Source of the DNA: Calditrichia bacterium
GTDB lineage: Bacteria > Calditrichota > Calditrichia > RBG-13-44-9 > J075
DNA: 64,000 nt
Assembly: GCA_028284445.1 (NCBI GenBank)
Contig: JANQRS010000012.1
Location: 62,001 to 126,000 of the forward strand
Direction: 5' to 3'
The position numbers were made by a program, and so were the translations under genes. Position 1 is the first letter of the stretch. Every line of letters begins with the position of its first letter. Under the pieces are notes generated by a model. It saw only the letters and a program-made list of their open reading frames with translations, had not been told where the DNA came from and did not search any database. Shown piece after piece: positions 9,138 through 17,687 of the stretch.

Positions 9138-9265
9138 ACGGCATTTGTCAGCAAACTATGTGAAATTTATCATCAACGGCGGTCTATATTCAGTTTTAAC
9201 CGCCATTTGCGATAATTGACATAGGCTCAAACATTCGAATTCAACGCCCGAGGCAGAGCTTATAT

Positions 9266-10801
9266 ATGGAAAAAGTCGTTATCCTGGATTTTGGATCGCA
9301 GTATACCAAACTGATCGCCCGCAAGATTCGCGAATTGCAGGTCTATTCAGAGATCCATCCCTATAACTATTCACTTGATGAGATCCGTCGGGATCCGGAT
9401 ATCAAAGCAGTCGTTCTGTCCGGGGGACCTGCAAGCATCTATGCAGACGATGCGCCGCATTGCGATCCCGGCGTTTTTGAGCTGAATATCCCGGTACTGG
9501 GCATCTGTTACGGCCTTCAGCACATTGCCTACTCGATGAATGGCAAGGTCGATCCTGCAGACAGGCGCGAATACGGGCGTGCAGTTTTGATGATTGATGA
9601 CGACAAAGACCTCCTGGCCGGCTTCTCTCCTAACTCTCAGGTGTGGATGAGTCATGGTGATCATTTAACAGCCCTGCCTGAAGGGTTCGAAATTATTGCC
9701 CATACCGCCAACTCCCCAATTGCGGCAGTGCGACATCCTGACCGAAAAATTTTCGGCATCCAATTTCATCCGGAAGTATATCATACCACAGACGGTAAAA
9801 CCCTGCTGCACAACTTTCTCTTTAATATTTGTCAATTCAAAGGGGACTGGTCCCCCACATCCTTCATCGAAACGGCCATTGCGCAGATCGGGGAAACAGT
9901 GGGAGATCGTAAGGTGCTTTGCGGCCTGAGCGGCGGGGTTGATTCGAGCGTGGCTGCCGTATTGCTCCACAAAGCGATCGGTGACCAGTTGACTTGTGTC
10001 TTCGTTGATCATGGACTTTTGCGCGAAAATGAGGCGCAGGAAGTAGAGTCCTTATTTCGGCAAAAATTGAGTCTAAATTTGATATGTGTCACCGCCGCGG
10101 ATGTATTCCTCTCTAGATTAAGTGGCGTTACTGATCCGGAAAGAAAACGCAAAATCATCGGTGAAGCATTTATCGATGTCTTTGAACGCGAGGCGAAGAA
10201 ACTGGGACAGTTTGATTTTCTGGCTCAGGGCACCTTATACCCTGATGTCATCGAAAGTGTATCTTTCAAGGGGCCGTCTGTTACTATCAAATCACACCAC
10301 AATGTTGGTGGCCTGCCGGAGCGCATGAATTTCGAGCTCATTGAACCATTTCGGGAACTATTTAAAGATGAAGTACGCGCCGTTGGTAGAGAACTCGGCC
10401 TACCGGAAGAAATCATTGGGAGACACCCTTTTCCAGGTCCCGGATTGGCAATTCGCGTTATCGGGGAAGTTTCGGAAGCACGTTTAGAGATTCTAAGAAG
10501 AGCCGATAAAGTGTATATTGATGCACTGCGTGAATCCGGCCTCTACGATCAAATATGGCAGGCTTTCTGTGTGCTATTGCCCATCCAGACAGTAGGTGTG
10601 ATGGGTGATGAAAGAACGTATGAAAATGTATTGGCTCTTCGGGCTGTCACCAGCACCGATGGCATGACTGCGGACTGGTTTCCCTTCCCGCCGGATTTCC
10701 TGGCGGAAGTATCGAGCCGCATCAGCAATGGCGTCAAAGGCATCAATCGAGTTGTATACGACGTCAGCAGCAAACCACCGGCAACTATCGAATGGGAATA
10801 A
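9266..10801 (+). CDS. guaA: GMP synthase (glutamine-hydrolysing)
   Basis: The 511-residue enzyme aminates XMP to GMP using glutamine and ATP. The N-terminal class I amidotransferase domain has the nucleophile in GICYGLQ (Cys81) and the His-Glu pair in FGIQFHPEV. The ATP-pyrophosphatase domain begins near residue 205 with the PP-loop [11 protein letters not shown]. It is followed by [22 protein letters not shown] and HHNVGGLPE. The C-terminal dimerisation domain has [12 protein letters not shown] and ends [11 protein letters not shown], as in the family. glmS begins 25 bases downstream, so two glutamine-dependent biosynthetic enzymes share an operon. Confidence 0.98.
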   Translation: MEKVVILDFGSQYTKLIARKIRELQVYSEIHPYNYSLDEIRRDPDIKAVVLSGGPASIYADDAPHCDPGVFELNIPVLGICYGLQHIAYSMNGKVDPADRREYGRAVLMIDDDKDLLAGFSPNSQVWMSHGDHLTALPEGFEIIAHTANSPIAAVRHPDRKIFGIQFHPEVYHTTDGKTLLHNFLFNICQFKGDWSPTSFIETAIAQIGETVGDRKVLCGLSGGVDSSVAAVLLHKAIGDQLTCVFVDHGLLRENEAQEVESLFRQKLSLNLICVTAADVFLSRLSGVTDPERKRKIIGEAFIDVFEREAKKLGQFDFLAQGTLYPDVIESVSFKGPSVTIKSHHNVGGLPERMNFELIEPFRELFKDEVRAVGRELGLPEEIIGRHPFPGPGLAIRVIGEVSEARLEILRRADKVYIDALRESGLYDQIWQAFCVLLPIQTVGVMGDERTYENVLALRAVTSTDGMTADWFPFPPDFLAEVSSRISNGVKGINRVVYDVSSKPPATIEWE

Positions 10802-10826
10802 CAAGTTTAACTAAGGAGCTCTAAGT

Positions 10827-12659
10827 ATGTGTGGAATCGTAGGTTATCTGGGTAGAAGAGACGCGTTTCCGATTTTGATTACCGGACTAAAACGCCTGGA
10901 ATACCGTGGTTATGACTCAGCCGGTGTGGCGCTTCGTAATAACGGACACATCAATATCGAGAAGCAGGTTGGAAAAATCGCCGCCCTGGAACAGTTAATT
11001 GGCGACAAGGAAATGAATGGCAATCTCGGTATCGCGCATACTCGCTGGGCAACACATGGCGAGCCAAACCAGGTGAATGCACACCCGCATTCGGATTCCA
11101 ACGGTGATGTGGTCCTGGTTCACAACGGCATCATCGAGAACTACGACAGCCTGCGCCAGATGCTGATCGAAAAAGGCCATTCTTTCGAGACCGAGACCGA
11201 CACTGAAATCATCGCCCACCTTATTGAAGAATTCTGTAAAACAGAGAGCAATTTTGAAGACGCCTTTCGCGCAGCACTCCTTGAACTTGAAGGAACTTAT
11301 GGTTTGGCATTGATTACCCGCCACGAGCCTGAGAAGCTTTTCGCGGCCCGCAAAGGTAGTCCGCTGGTTATCGGCGTTGGCGAGAAGGAATTCCTGGTTG
11401 CCTCCGACGCTTCTGCAATTATCGCGCACACCCGCGACGTGATCTATCTTGAAGACGGTGAAATCGCTATTATCAGCCAGGACGGATATCTTACCAAGAC
11501 CATCGAAAATGAAGTCATTGAGAAGGCCATAGAGCGCGTAACCTTCGACCTCGATCGTATTGAAAAGGCCGGTTATGAGCACTTCATGCTGAAAGAAATT
11601 TATGAGCAGCCGCGAACTGTCGCAGACTGTATGCGTGGTCGTCTCATCGCTGAAGAAGGCGTTTCCCGTCTTGGTGGTTTGAACAACATTCTCCACAATG
11701 TCGTACGCGCCCGCAAGATCTTCATCACGGCCTGCGGTACGTCCTATCATGCCGGGTTGATCGGCGAATATATGCTGGAAGAATATTGCCGGATTCCGGT
11801 TGAAGTTGAATACGCCTCGGAATTCCGCTATCGTGATCCAATCATTACTGACGACCACCTGGTCGTTGCCGTCAGCCAGTCTGGCGAAACTGCAGACACC
11901 CTTGCCGCACTGCGTGAAGCAAAACGCAAAGGCGCTACTGTCATGGGCATCGTCAACCAGGTTGGCAGCACCATTGCCCGGGAAACGCACGGTGGCACCT
12001 ACATTCACGCGGGCCCGGAAATTGGTGTAGCATCGACCAAGGCATTCACATCTCAGGTAACAGCGCTGTCGTTGCTTAATGTAATGATTGCCCGCACCAA
12101 GACCATGTCAGCAGAAATGGGCCGCCGCATTATTCAGGAAATGCAGGAACTCCCTGAAAAGGTTGAAAAAGCATTGAAGTGCGATGAACTGGTTCAGGAA
12201 ATTTCTCATGTCTTTAAAGACCGCTCGAATTTCCTCTATCTCGGTCGTGGATATAACTTCCCGGTCGCCCTTGAAGGCGCATTAAAGTTGAAGGAAATCT
12301 CCTACATTCATGCTGAAGGATATCCGGCAGCAGAAATGAAGCATGGCCCGATTGCATTGATCGATGAAGATATGCCGGTTGTGGTGATTGCTACGAAGGA
12401 CAGCACATACGACAAAATCATCAGCAACATCCAGGAAGTAAAGGCTCGTAAGGGCCGTGTTATTGCGGTCGTCTCTGAGGGCGATGACAAATTGAAGGGT
12501 GAAGTGGATTACACAATTCCGATCCCGACGACGTTCAACTTCCTGCAACCCATCATTTCGATTGTGCCGCTGCAACTGCTTTCCTATCACATTGCTGTGA
12601 TGCGTGGTTGCAATGTTGACCAGCCGCGAAACCTCGCAAAAAGTGTGACCGTTGAATAA
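10827..12659 (+). CDS. glmS: Glutamine-fructose-6-phosphate aminotransferase (isomerising)
   Basis: The 610-residue enzyme makes glucosamine-6-phosphate for peptidoglycan and lipid A. It begins MCGIVGYLGRR, with the N-terminal nucleophile Cys2 exposed after Met removal. It has the glutaminase motifs GYDSAGVAL, HTRWATHGEPN and HNGIIENY. Two SIS domains follow, with ACGTSYHAG, SQSGETADTLAALREAK and ASTKAFTSQV. The C-terminus DQPRNLAKSVTVE carries the conserved isomerase lysine. AAGGAG lies a few bases upstream. The short leader (25 bases from guaA) leaves no room for a glmS ribozyme. A strong terminator follows. Confidence 0.98.
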   Translation: MCGIVGYLGRRDAFPILITGLKRLEYRGYDSAGVALRNNGHINIEKQVGKIAALEQLIGDKEMNGNLGIAHTRWATHGEPNQVNAHPHSDSNGDVVLVHNGIIENYDSLRQMLIEKGHSFETETDTEIIAHLIEEFCKTESNFEDAFRAALLELEGTYGLALITRHEPEKLFAARKGSPLVIGVGEKEFLVASDASAIIAHTRDVIYLEDGEIAIISQDGYLTKTIENEVIEKAIERVTFDLDRIEKAGYEHFMLKEIYEQPRTVADCMRGRLIAEEGVSRLGGLNNILHNVVRARKIFITACGTSYHAGLIGEYMLEEYCRIPVEVEYASEFRYRDPIITDDHLVVAVSQSGETADTLAALREAKRKGATVMGIVNQVGSTIARETHGGTYIHAGPEIGVASTKAFTSQVTALSLLNVMIARTKTMSAEMGRRIIQEMQELPEKVEKALKCDELVQEISHVFKDRSNFLYLGRGYNFPVALEGALKLKEISYIHAEGYPAAEMKHGPIALIDEDMPVVVIATKDSTYDKIISNIQEVKARKGRVIAVVSEGDDKLKGEVDYTIPIPTTFNFLQPIISIVPLQLLSYHIAVMRGCNVDQPRNLAKSVTVE

Positions 12660-12683
12660 CTATCGACATCAAATTGTTGCATA

Positions 12684-12716
12684 AAAAGGGCCCCGATTCA
12701 TCGGGGCCTTTTTTTT
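12684..12716 (+). terminator. Rho-independent terminator after glmS
   Basis: The perfect 8-base GC-rich stem GGCCCCGA / TCGGGGCC has a 4-base TTCA loop. It is flanked by a run of A on the left and a run of eight T on the right, 25-30 bases after the glmS stop codon. It ends the guaA-glmS transcript and, with the A run, could also act on the other strand. Confidence 0.93.
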
Positions 12717-12860
12717 GATCAAATTGACATTAGGGGCCTAAACACTTATATTCTCAAACATTAAAATAGGCTATCCACACAAGCAATATGGCCATCGCCA
12801 AAACCTTATTCCTGGATTCCACCTGAAATCAATGATGAGAAACATGTAGAGGAGATGCAT

Positions 12861-14717
12861 TTGAAGCGCTTTCTTACTCTCGTTCTACTTTCCGGCATGC
12901 TGTTTTCACTGCATGCCCAACGAAATTCCGAGCGTTCACTATTCGAACAAGGACTTTCCCAATATAAGCAAGGCAATTTCCCTGTCGCTGAAAACATTTT
13001 CCTGCAGCTCGTGCAGGATTATCCTGAAGGTCAATTAATTACAGCGACCCGTCTGATGCTCGCGAAATCTTATTATAAGCTTGGCAGCTATGCAAAGGCT
13101 GAGCCCCTTTGTAAATTTTTCATCCGTAAGCATCCTAATAGCGGTTATCTGGACGATGTTCGCCATTTGCTCGGCAGCATTTATTTTCGGAAAAAAGATT
13201 ATTCCGGGGCTGCTGATGAATGGTTATGGGTAGTTGGCAATACCCGCGATCCCCGCCTTAAGGAACAGGCAGGCAACTATGCCTATAACACCCTGGTTGT
13301 TTTCCTCAATCAGCAGGAAATTAGCAGACTGAGCGCCAGGCATGCTTCCCGGGACAGCCGCGGTATTCTTGATATTGCCAGCGCTGCCCTGGTCATAAAG
13401 ACCGGCAATGGGTCTCGAGCCCAGTCGATGCTTAAGCGCTTCCTCTCGGAACAACCGAATCACTTTTATGCAAGCGAAGCCAATCGACTGCTCGGCGGTT
13501 CTGACGGTGGTTCCTCCGCCGGAGGCAGCCGCTCCGGCGGATTTGTTTTCTTGAAGCCCGCAGAAGGCGACACCAAAGAAATTTCCGACGAACTGCAAAA
13601 GGGCATGGAATATGCGGTTTTTGAGCATAGTCAGAAAAATCCCGGCTCAGCCCCGAACCTGGTTCCGGTAGAAATTGATGAGACGGTCATCAGTGCTATC
13701 AGTTCTGCCGCTTCGGCGATTCGGCAATCGAATCCTGCGGCGGTTATCGGTCCGATCGACTCTGACCAATCGGCTGGACTTTCGCTCCTGTCGCGGTACG
13801 AAAAACGACCGTACATTATTCCTTTAAGTTCCCAATCAGGCCTGACCGATCTTAGCCAGTTCGCCTTCCAGGTTAACCCCGATGTGCGCACCAAAGGCCG
13901 CTTCCTGGGACAGTATGCAATGAACGAATTTGAAGCGAAGAACTTCGCGATCCTTGCCCCGGCCAATGATTACGGTAAAGGGTATGCAGAGAGCTTTCGC
14001 AGTGCCATCGAATCGCGCGGTGGTCAGGTTATCGCTGAACAATGGTATTACGAGAACACCGCTGATTTTTCTCGCCAATTTCGGGCGATTCGACGTCAAG
14101 GGCTCTTTCAGAGTTTCAGCGACTCCCTTGCCGAAGCAGAGCCGGGACTGGATGATGACGAAGTACAGCGTCAGTTCCGCAGCTACCTTGACGTCAAATT
14201 TAAACCCTTACGACCGGGAGCTCGTGTCGATTCAACAGATCTGGCAGTCCACGGGGTAGATGCGCTGCTGATTGTCATTCGATCATCACAGTTTATCGAA
14301 TACCTGGCCCCACAATTTGCCTTTCATAATATCCAAACTCGTTTGCTGGGCAATGAAGGCTGGAACGACTCGGAACAGCTGCGTAAATACCGTACGCACA
14401 TTGATGGCATCACCTTCGTTAGCCAAGGTTATCTCGATCCAAACTCCTGGAATTTCAAAGAGTTTCTGAATCGATTCCGCTCAAAAATGGGCATAACACC
14501 TGGCGAATATCATCTTCTTGGGTACGATATAATGAAATGGATACTCTCCAACCATCGTGACGGGCAGTCGGCCGACGGTTTGCGCAAGAACCTGGAGAAT
14601 TCGCGCCGTTACGAAGGCATCATGAAAAACATCCAATTTAATCTCGACACACCGCGGGTAAATAGCGATTTGACTGTATTACGACTGAATCTCGGGCAGA
14701 TCATAAAATTAAACTGA
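12861..14717 (+). CDS. Exported TPR plus periplasmic-binding-fold protein (LpoA / PBP-activator-like)
   Basis: The protein starts with a Sec signal peptide (MKRFLTLVLLSGMLFSLHAQ). Residues about 25-205 are TPR-like helical repeats resembling BamD/YbgF modules: LFEQGLSQYKQGNFPVAENIF, LAKSYYKLGSYAKAE and IYFRKKDYSGAADEW. A Gly/Ser linker follows near 217-228. The rest is a type I periplasmic-binding fold like the branched-chain amino-acid receptor family: AVIGPIDSDQSAGLS, RPYIIPLSSQSG, AILAPANDYGKGYAESF and LLGNEGWND. This TPR-plus-PBP layout is that of LpoA-type activators of penicillin-binding proteins, but a ligand receptor role is equally possible. A TTG start six bases after GAGGAG is preferred to the ATG at 12855 that abuts it. 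The next gene begins four bases later. Confidence 0.75.
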   Translation: MKRFLTLVLLSGMLFSLHAQRNSERSLFEQGLSQYKQGNFPVAENIFLQLVQDYPEGQLITATRLMLAKSYYKLGSYAKAEPLCKFFIRKHPNSGYLDDVRHLLGSIYFRKKDYSGAADEWLWVVGNTRDPRLKEQAGNYAYNTLVVFLNQQEISRLSARHASRDSRGILDIASAALVIKTGNGSRAQSMLKRFLSEQPNHFYASEANRLLGGSDGGSSAGGSRSGGFVFLKPAEGDTKEISDELQKGMEYAVFEHSQKNPGSAPNLVPVEIDETVISAISSAASAIRQSNPAAVIGPIDSDQSAGLSLLSRYEKRPYIIPLSSQSGLTDLSQFAFQVNPDVRTKGRFLGQYAMNEFEAKNFAILAPANDYGKGYAESFRSAIESRGGQVIAEQWYYENTADFSRQFRAIRRQGLFQSFSDSLAEAEPGLDDDEVQRQFRSYLDVKFKPLRPGARVDSTDLAVHGVDALLIVIRSSQFIEYLAPQFAFHNIQTRLLGNEGWNDSEQLRKYRTHIDGITFVSQGYLDPNSWNFKEFLNRFRSKMGITPGEYHLLGYDIMKWILSNHRDGQSADGLRKNLENSRRYEGIMKNIQFNLDTPRVNSDLTVLRLNLGQIIKLN

Positions 14718-14721
14718 TTAA

Positions 14722-17544
14722 ATGAGCAACCTCCTTCAGCGCCTCTTTGACATCCGGGAAGGCGAAACATCGCGCGCATTGCTCATGTTCGCCTACATTT
14801 TCCTGGTAATATCCTGCTTATTGATTGTCAAACCGGTGCGGAACTCACTGTTCCTGACCCGGTTTGGCGCCGCGCAACTGCCGTATGTCTTTATTCTTGT
14901 CGCTGTATTTGCAACGCTGTTAACCACTTTTTATTCGCGCTATTCCGCCCGTGTGCGGCTGGACCGCCTGATTCGCAATTCCCTCATTTTGATCATTTCA
15001 AACCTGCTCATTTTCTGGGTCTTGCTGAAATTCGACTATCAGGCGACCTGGTTCATTTACGGGTTTTATATCTGGGTAGCAATCTTTGCCGTCGTTACAA
15101 CTTCACAGTTCTGGGTATTGGCCAACTATGTATTTAATGCCCGCGAAGCGAAGCGCCTCTTCGGATTCATCGGCGCCGGCGGCATCTCCGGCGGTATTTT
15201 CGGCGGCTACCTCACTAATTATCTGGCGCCGGCAATCGGAACAGAAAACCTGCTTATTGTCTGTGGGGGTTTCCTCACCGTATGCCTCTTCATACTGATT
15301 GCCGTCTGGCGTGGGCAACAGAATGAAAGGCAAGCTGATCAACGCGCACAACGCCGGCAGCAATCCGGCAAAAAAACGCAGGGCAATCCCTTTCAAATTC
15401 TTCGCGATTCGAAACATATCGCTTACTTGACCGGCATTGTCGGGATTGGCGTAATTGTAGCCAACCTGGTAGACTACCAGTTCAATACCATCGCAGAAGA
15501 AAGTATCACCGACAAAGATGAACTAACAGCATTTTTCGGGTTCTGGCTCTCAAACCTTAGTATTGTATCCCTGGGTATACAACTATTCATTACCAGCCGA
15601 ATCTTGAGATCTCTCGGTGTCATCCCTTCTCTTCTCTTTCTCCCCGGCGGAATCCTAATAGGCGCCCTGGCGATCCTATTTGCCCCGGTGTTGTGGGCCG
15701 CGATATTGATCAAGGTCAGTGAAGGGGCTTTTAAGCAATCGATTCACAAGGCCGGTCTCGAACTGCTGGTGTTGCCAATACCATCTGATATAAAACCACA
15801 GGCGAAAACCTTCATCGATGTCTTTGTCGATAGCATTGCAACAGGTACCGGTGGGTTGTTATTAATTATTTTTACCGGCATCTTTGGTTTTACAACCGCC
15901 AATATAAGTCTGGTCATTCTTGCCCTGGTCCTGGCGTGGATCTTGATGATTATCAGGATTCGCCGGGAATATGTGCAAGCCTTCCGGGTAGCAATTGAAA
16001 AGCGTTCTATTGACTTGGAAGACATCCAGATAAATCTCGAAGACGCCTCCTTATTCGACTCATTACGAAACGTTCTGGCCAGTGGTAAAGAACGGCAAAT
16101 TCTCTATGGGCTGGAGCTGATTGGCGACGTTCAAAATGAGACCTTTGTATCAACCCTGACGGAACTCCTGAATCATTCATCGGCAGACATTCGTCGGGCG
16201 GCACTGGACCAATTGGCGGGTTATGGCATTGAAGCACTCAAGCCGCGCGCGGAGCAAATGATACTCGATCCCGATCCGGATGTCCGCAGCTCTGCTATTC
16301 AGTTCCTGGTTACCAATACCGACGGAGAGACAGAAAAACTGGAGATAGTCCGGCAGTTTCTTGCGCATCAAGATGACAGGGTCCGTGCAGCCGCCCTGCT
16401 CTGCGCCTCAAATTCTCCGGAACTGTCTTCAAGCCTAGATATTTCGAAAACAATTGACCGGGAATTGGCGGCTCATCCCAATGGACATGATGCCGTTAGC
16501 CCAATTATCAAAATAAGCATTGCCCGGGCCATTGGCCGTGGCAAGGTAACTTCTCAATATCATCAGCTAGAGGCTCTTCTTGGCGACACAAATCCGAATA
16601 TAGTCGAGGCGGCTTCTGCCAGCGCCGGTATCAGCGGTGATCTGCGCTTTACGAGTCATCTTGTAGAGCTGCTCGGAAAGCCGCAATTGCGGAAGTTTGC
16701 GAGCGTTGGCCTGGCATCCTATGGCGATCCCATTCTTAACACATTGCAAAGCAGCTTCAGAAGCACCGATACTCCCTGGCAAATCCGACTGCATCTTCCG
16801 CGAGTAGTGCGCTTCGTAGGTTCTCAAACAGCAGTGGATACGCTGACGCAATTCCTGAGCGAACAAAGCCCCCTCGTGCGGCATCAAATCATAAAAGGTC
16901 TCACCAATCTCCGGAAATATCATCCATCCCTGACCTTTGATAAAGGCATTATCGAAACCCATATTCGCAATGAAGTAGATGACTTTGTGAACACAACAGT
17001 CTTGCTACACTTACAAGGTGATCCGGCGCTTGCCGCAGCAAAACAAATGATTCGAGCTATCGAGCCTGATAAGCAGTCCGCTCAGCGATTACTTACCATG
17101 GCCCTGGCGGAAAAACGGCTTTTGATCAAAGAACAAATTTTTCGCTTATTGGGACTGATTTACCCACAAAAAGACATGTATTTTTCGTACCTGGGGCTCT
17201 TGAGTAACAAGGAAGACTTACGTGCAAATGCCCTGGAGTTCCTCGATAATGTGTTGGCACCAGAATTAAAACGCCAGGTAATTCCCCTCATAGAGCACCA
17301 GACCGTCGCGGCTTTGTTCGAATTTGCCAGGGACCAATATCGTTCAGACATTCCCAGCGATGAAGGCTGTCTGCGAATCCTGCTTTACCATCGGGATCTT
17401 TGGCTGCGTTGCTGCACACTTTTCGTTATCGCCCATCGCCAGCTAACGGACTACCACCCGGATGTCCAGGCCATGTTAGAAGATCCCAATCCCCTTGTGC
17501 GTGAGACAGCCCGGTATGCGGACAATCACTTCCGGGAGCAATAG
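14722..17544 (+). CDS. ADP/ATP-carrier-like (NTT/MFS) membrane protein with C-terminal HEAT repeats
   Basis: In this 940-residue protein, residues 1-415 hold about eleven or twelve hydrophobic segments. The opening (IREGETSRALLMFAYIFL, then KPVRNSLFLTRFGAAQLPYVF) resembles the nucleotide-transporter (TLC/NTT) superfamily seen in free-living bacteria. GFIGAGGISGGIFGGYLTN is a glycine-rich membrane segment. Residues about 430-940 are soluble helical HEAT/armadillo repeats, for example ADIRRAALDQLAGYG, PDVRSSAIQFLV and DRVRAAALLCASNS. The combination suggests a transporter or membrane sensor with a large cytoplasmic scaffold. ATP/ADP exchange itself is not shown. It sits four bases after the LpoA-like gene and is probably co-expressed with it. 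Confidence 0.75.
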   Translation: MSNLLQRLFDIREGETSRALLMFAYIFLVISCLLIVKPVRNSLFLTRFGAAQLPYVFILVAVFATLLTTFYSRYSARVRLDRLIRNSLILIISNLLIFWVLLKFDYQATWFIYGFYIWVAIFAVVTTSQFWVLANYVFNAREAKRLFGFIGAGGISGGIFGGYLTNYLAPAIGTENLLIVCGGFLTVCLFILIAVWRGQQNERQADQRAQRRQQSGKKTQGNPFQILRDSKHIAYLTGIVGIGVIVANLVDYQFNTIAEESITDKDELTAFFGFWLSNLSIVSLGIQLFITSRILRSLGVIPSLLFLPGGILIGALAILFAPVLWAAILIKVSEGAFKQSIHKAGLELLVLPIPSDIKPQAKTFIDVFVDSIATGTGGLLLIIFTGIFGFTTANISLVILALVLAWILMIIRIRREYVQAFRVAIEKRSIDLEDIQINLEDASLFDSLRNVLASGKERQILYGLELIGDVQNETFVSTLTELLNHSSADIRRAALDQLAGYGIEALKPRAEQMILDPDPDVRSSAIQFLVTNTDGETEKLEIVRQFLAHQDDRVRAAALLCASNSPELSSSLDISKTIDRELAAHPNGHDAVSPIIKISIARAIGRGKVTSQYHQLEALLGDTNPNIVEAASASAGISGDLRFTSHLVELLGKPQLRKFASVGLASYGDPILNTLQSSFRSTDTPWQIRLHLPRVVRFVGSQTAVDTLTQFLSEQSPLVRHQIIKGLTNLRKYHPSLTFDKGIIETHIRNEVDDFVNTTVLLHLQGDPALAAAKQMIRAIEPDKQSAQRLLTMALAEKRLLIKEQIFRLLGLIYPQKDMYFSYLGLLSNKEDLRANALEFLDNVLAPELKRQVIPLIEHQTVAALFEFARDQYRSDIPSDEGCLRILLYHRDLWLRCCTLFVIAHRQLTDYHPDVQAMLEDPNPLVRETARYADNHFREQ

Positions 17545-17581
17545 TAGTATTCATCTACTCAAATTTTCCTCTTGCGACAAA

Positions 17582-17604
17582 GTTCACAAAAGCTTTTTTT
17601 GAAC
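17582..17604 (+). terminator. Possible weak terminator
   Basis: The inverted repeat GTTCA(C)AAAAGC / TTTTTTTGAAC lies 38 bases after the HEAT-protein stop codon. The T run is inside the right arm instead of after it, so termination is uncertain. It could equally be a hairpin or an operator in front of the TPR gene. Confidence 0.3.
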
Positions 17605-17687
17605 AGTGATCAGAATCATTAGACTTCAATCGCCCAGGCATATAATGAAGACAGTTGGTCTAAACATATTTAACGCCAGGAGCGAAC

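Noticed and set aside
10802..10826. Possible glmS ribozyme before glmS
   Set aside because: Only 25 bases separate guaA and glmS, far too short for the ribozyme.
10995..12008. A 337-codon leftward frame inside glmS
   Set aside because: It is an antisense shadow of an intact, universally conserved enzyme, with no supporting motif.
14722..16000. Obligate intracellular lifestyle inferred from an ADP/ATP-carrier-like protein
   Set aside because: The cell has its own purine, fatty acid, LPS and cofactor synthesis genes and chemotaxis. HEAT-tailed relatives occur in free-living bacteria.
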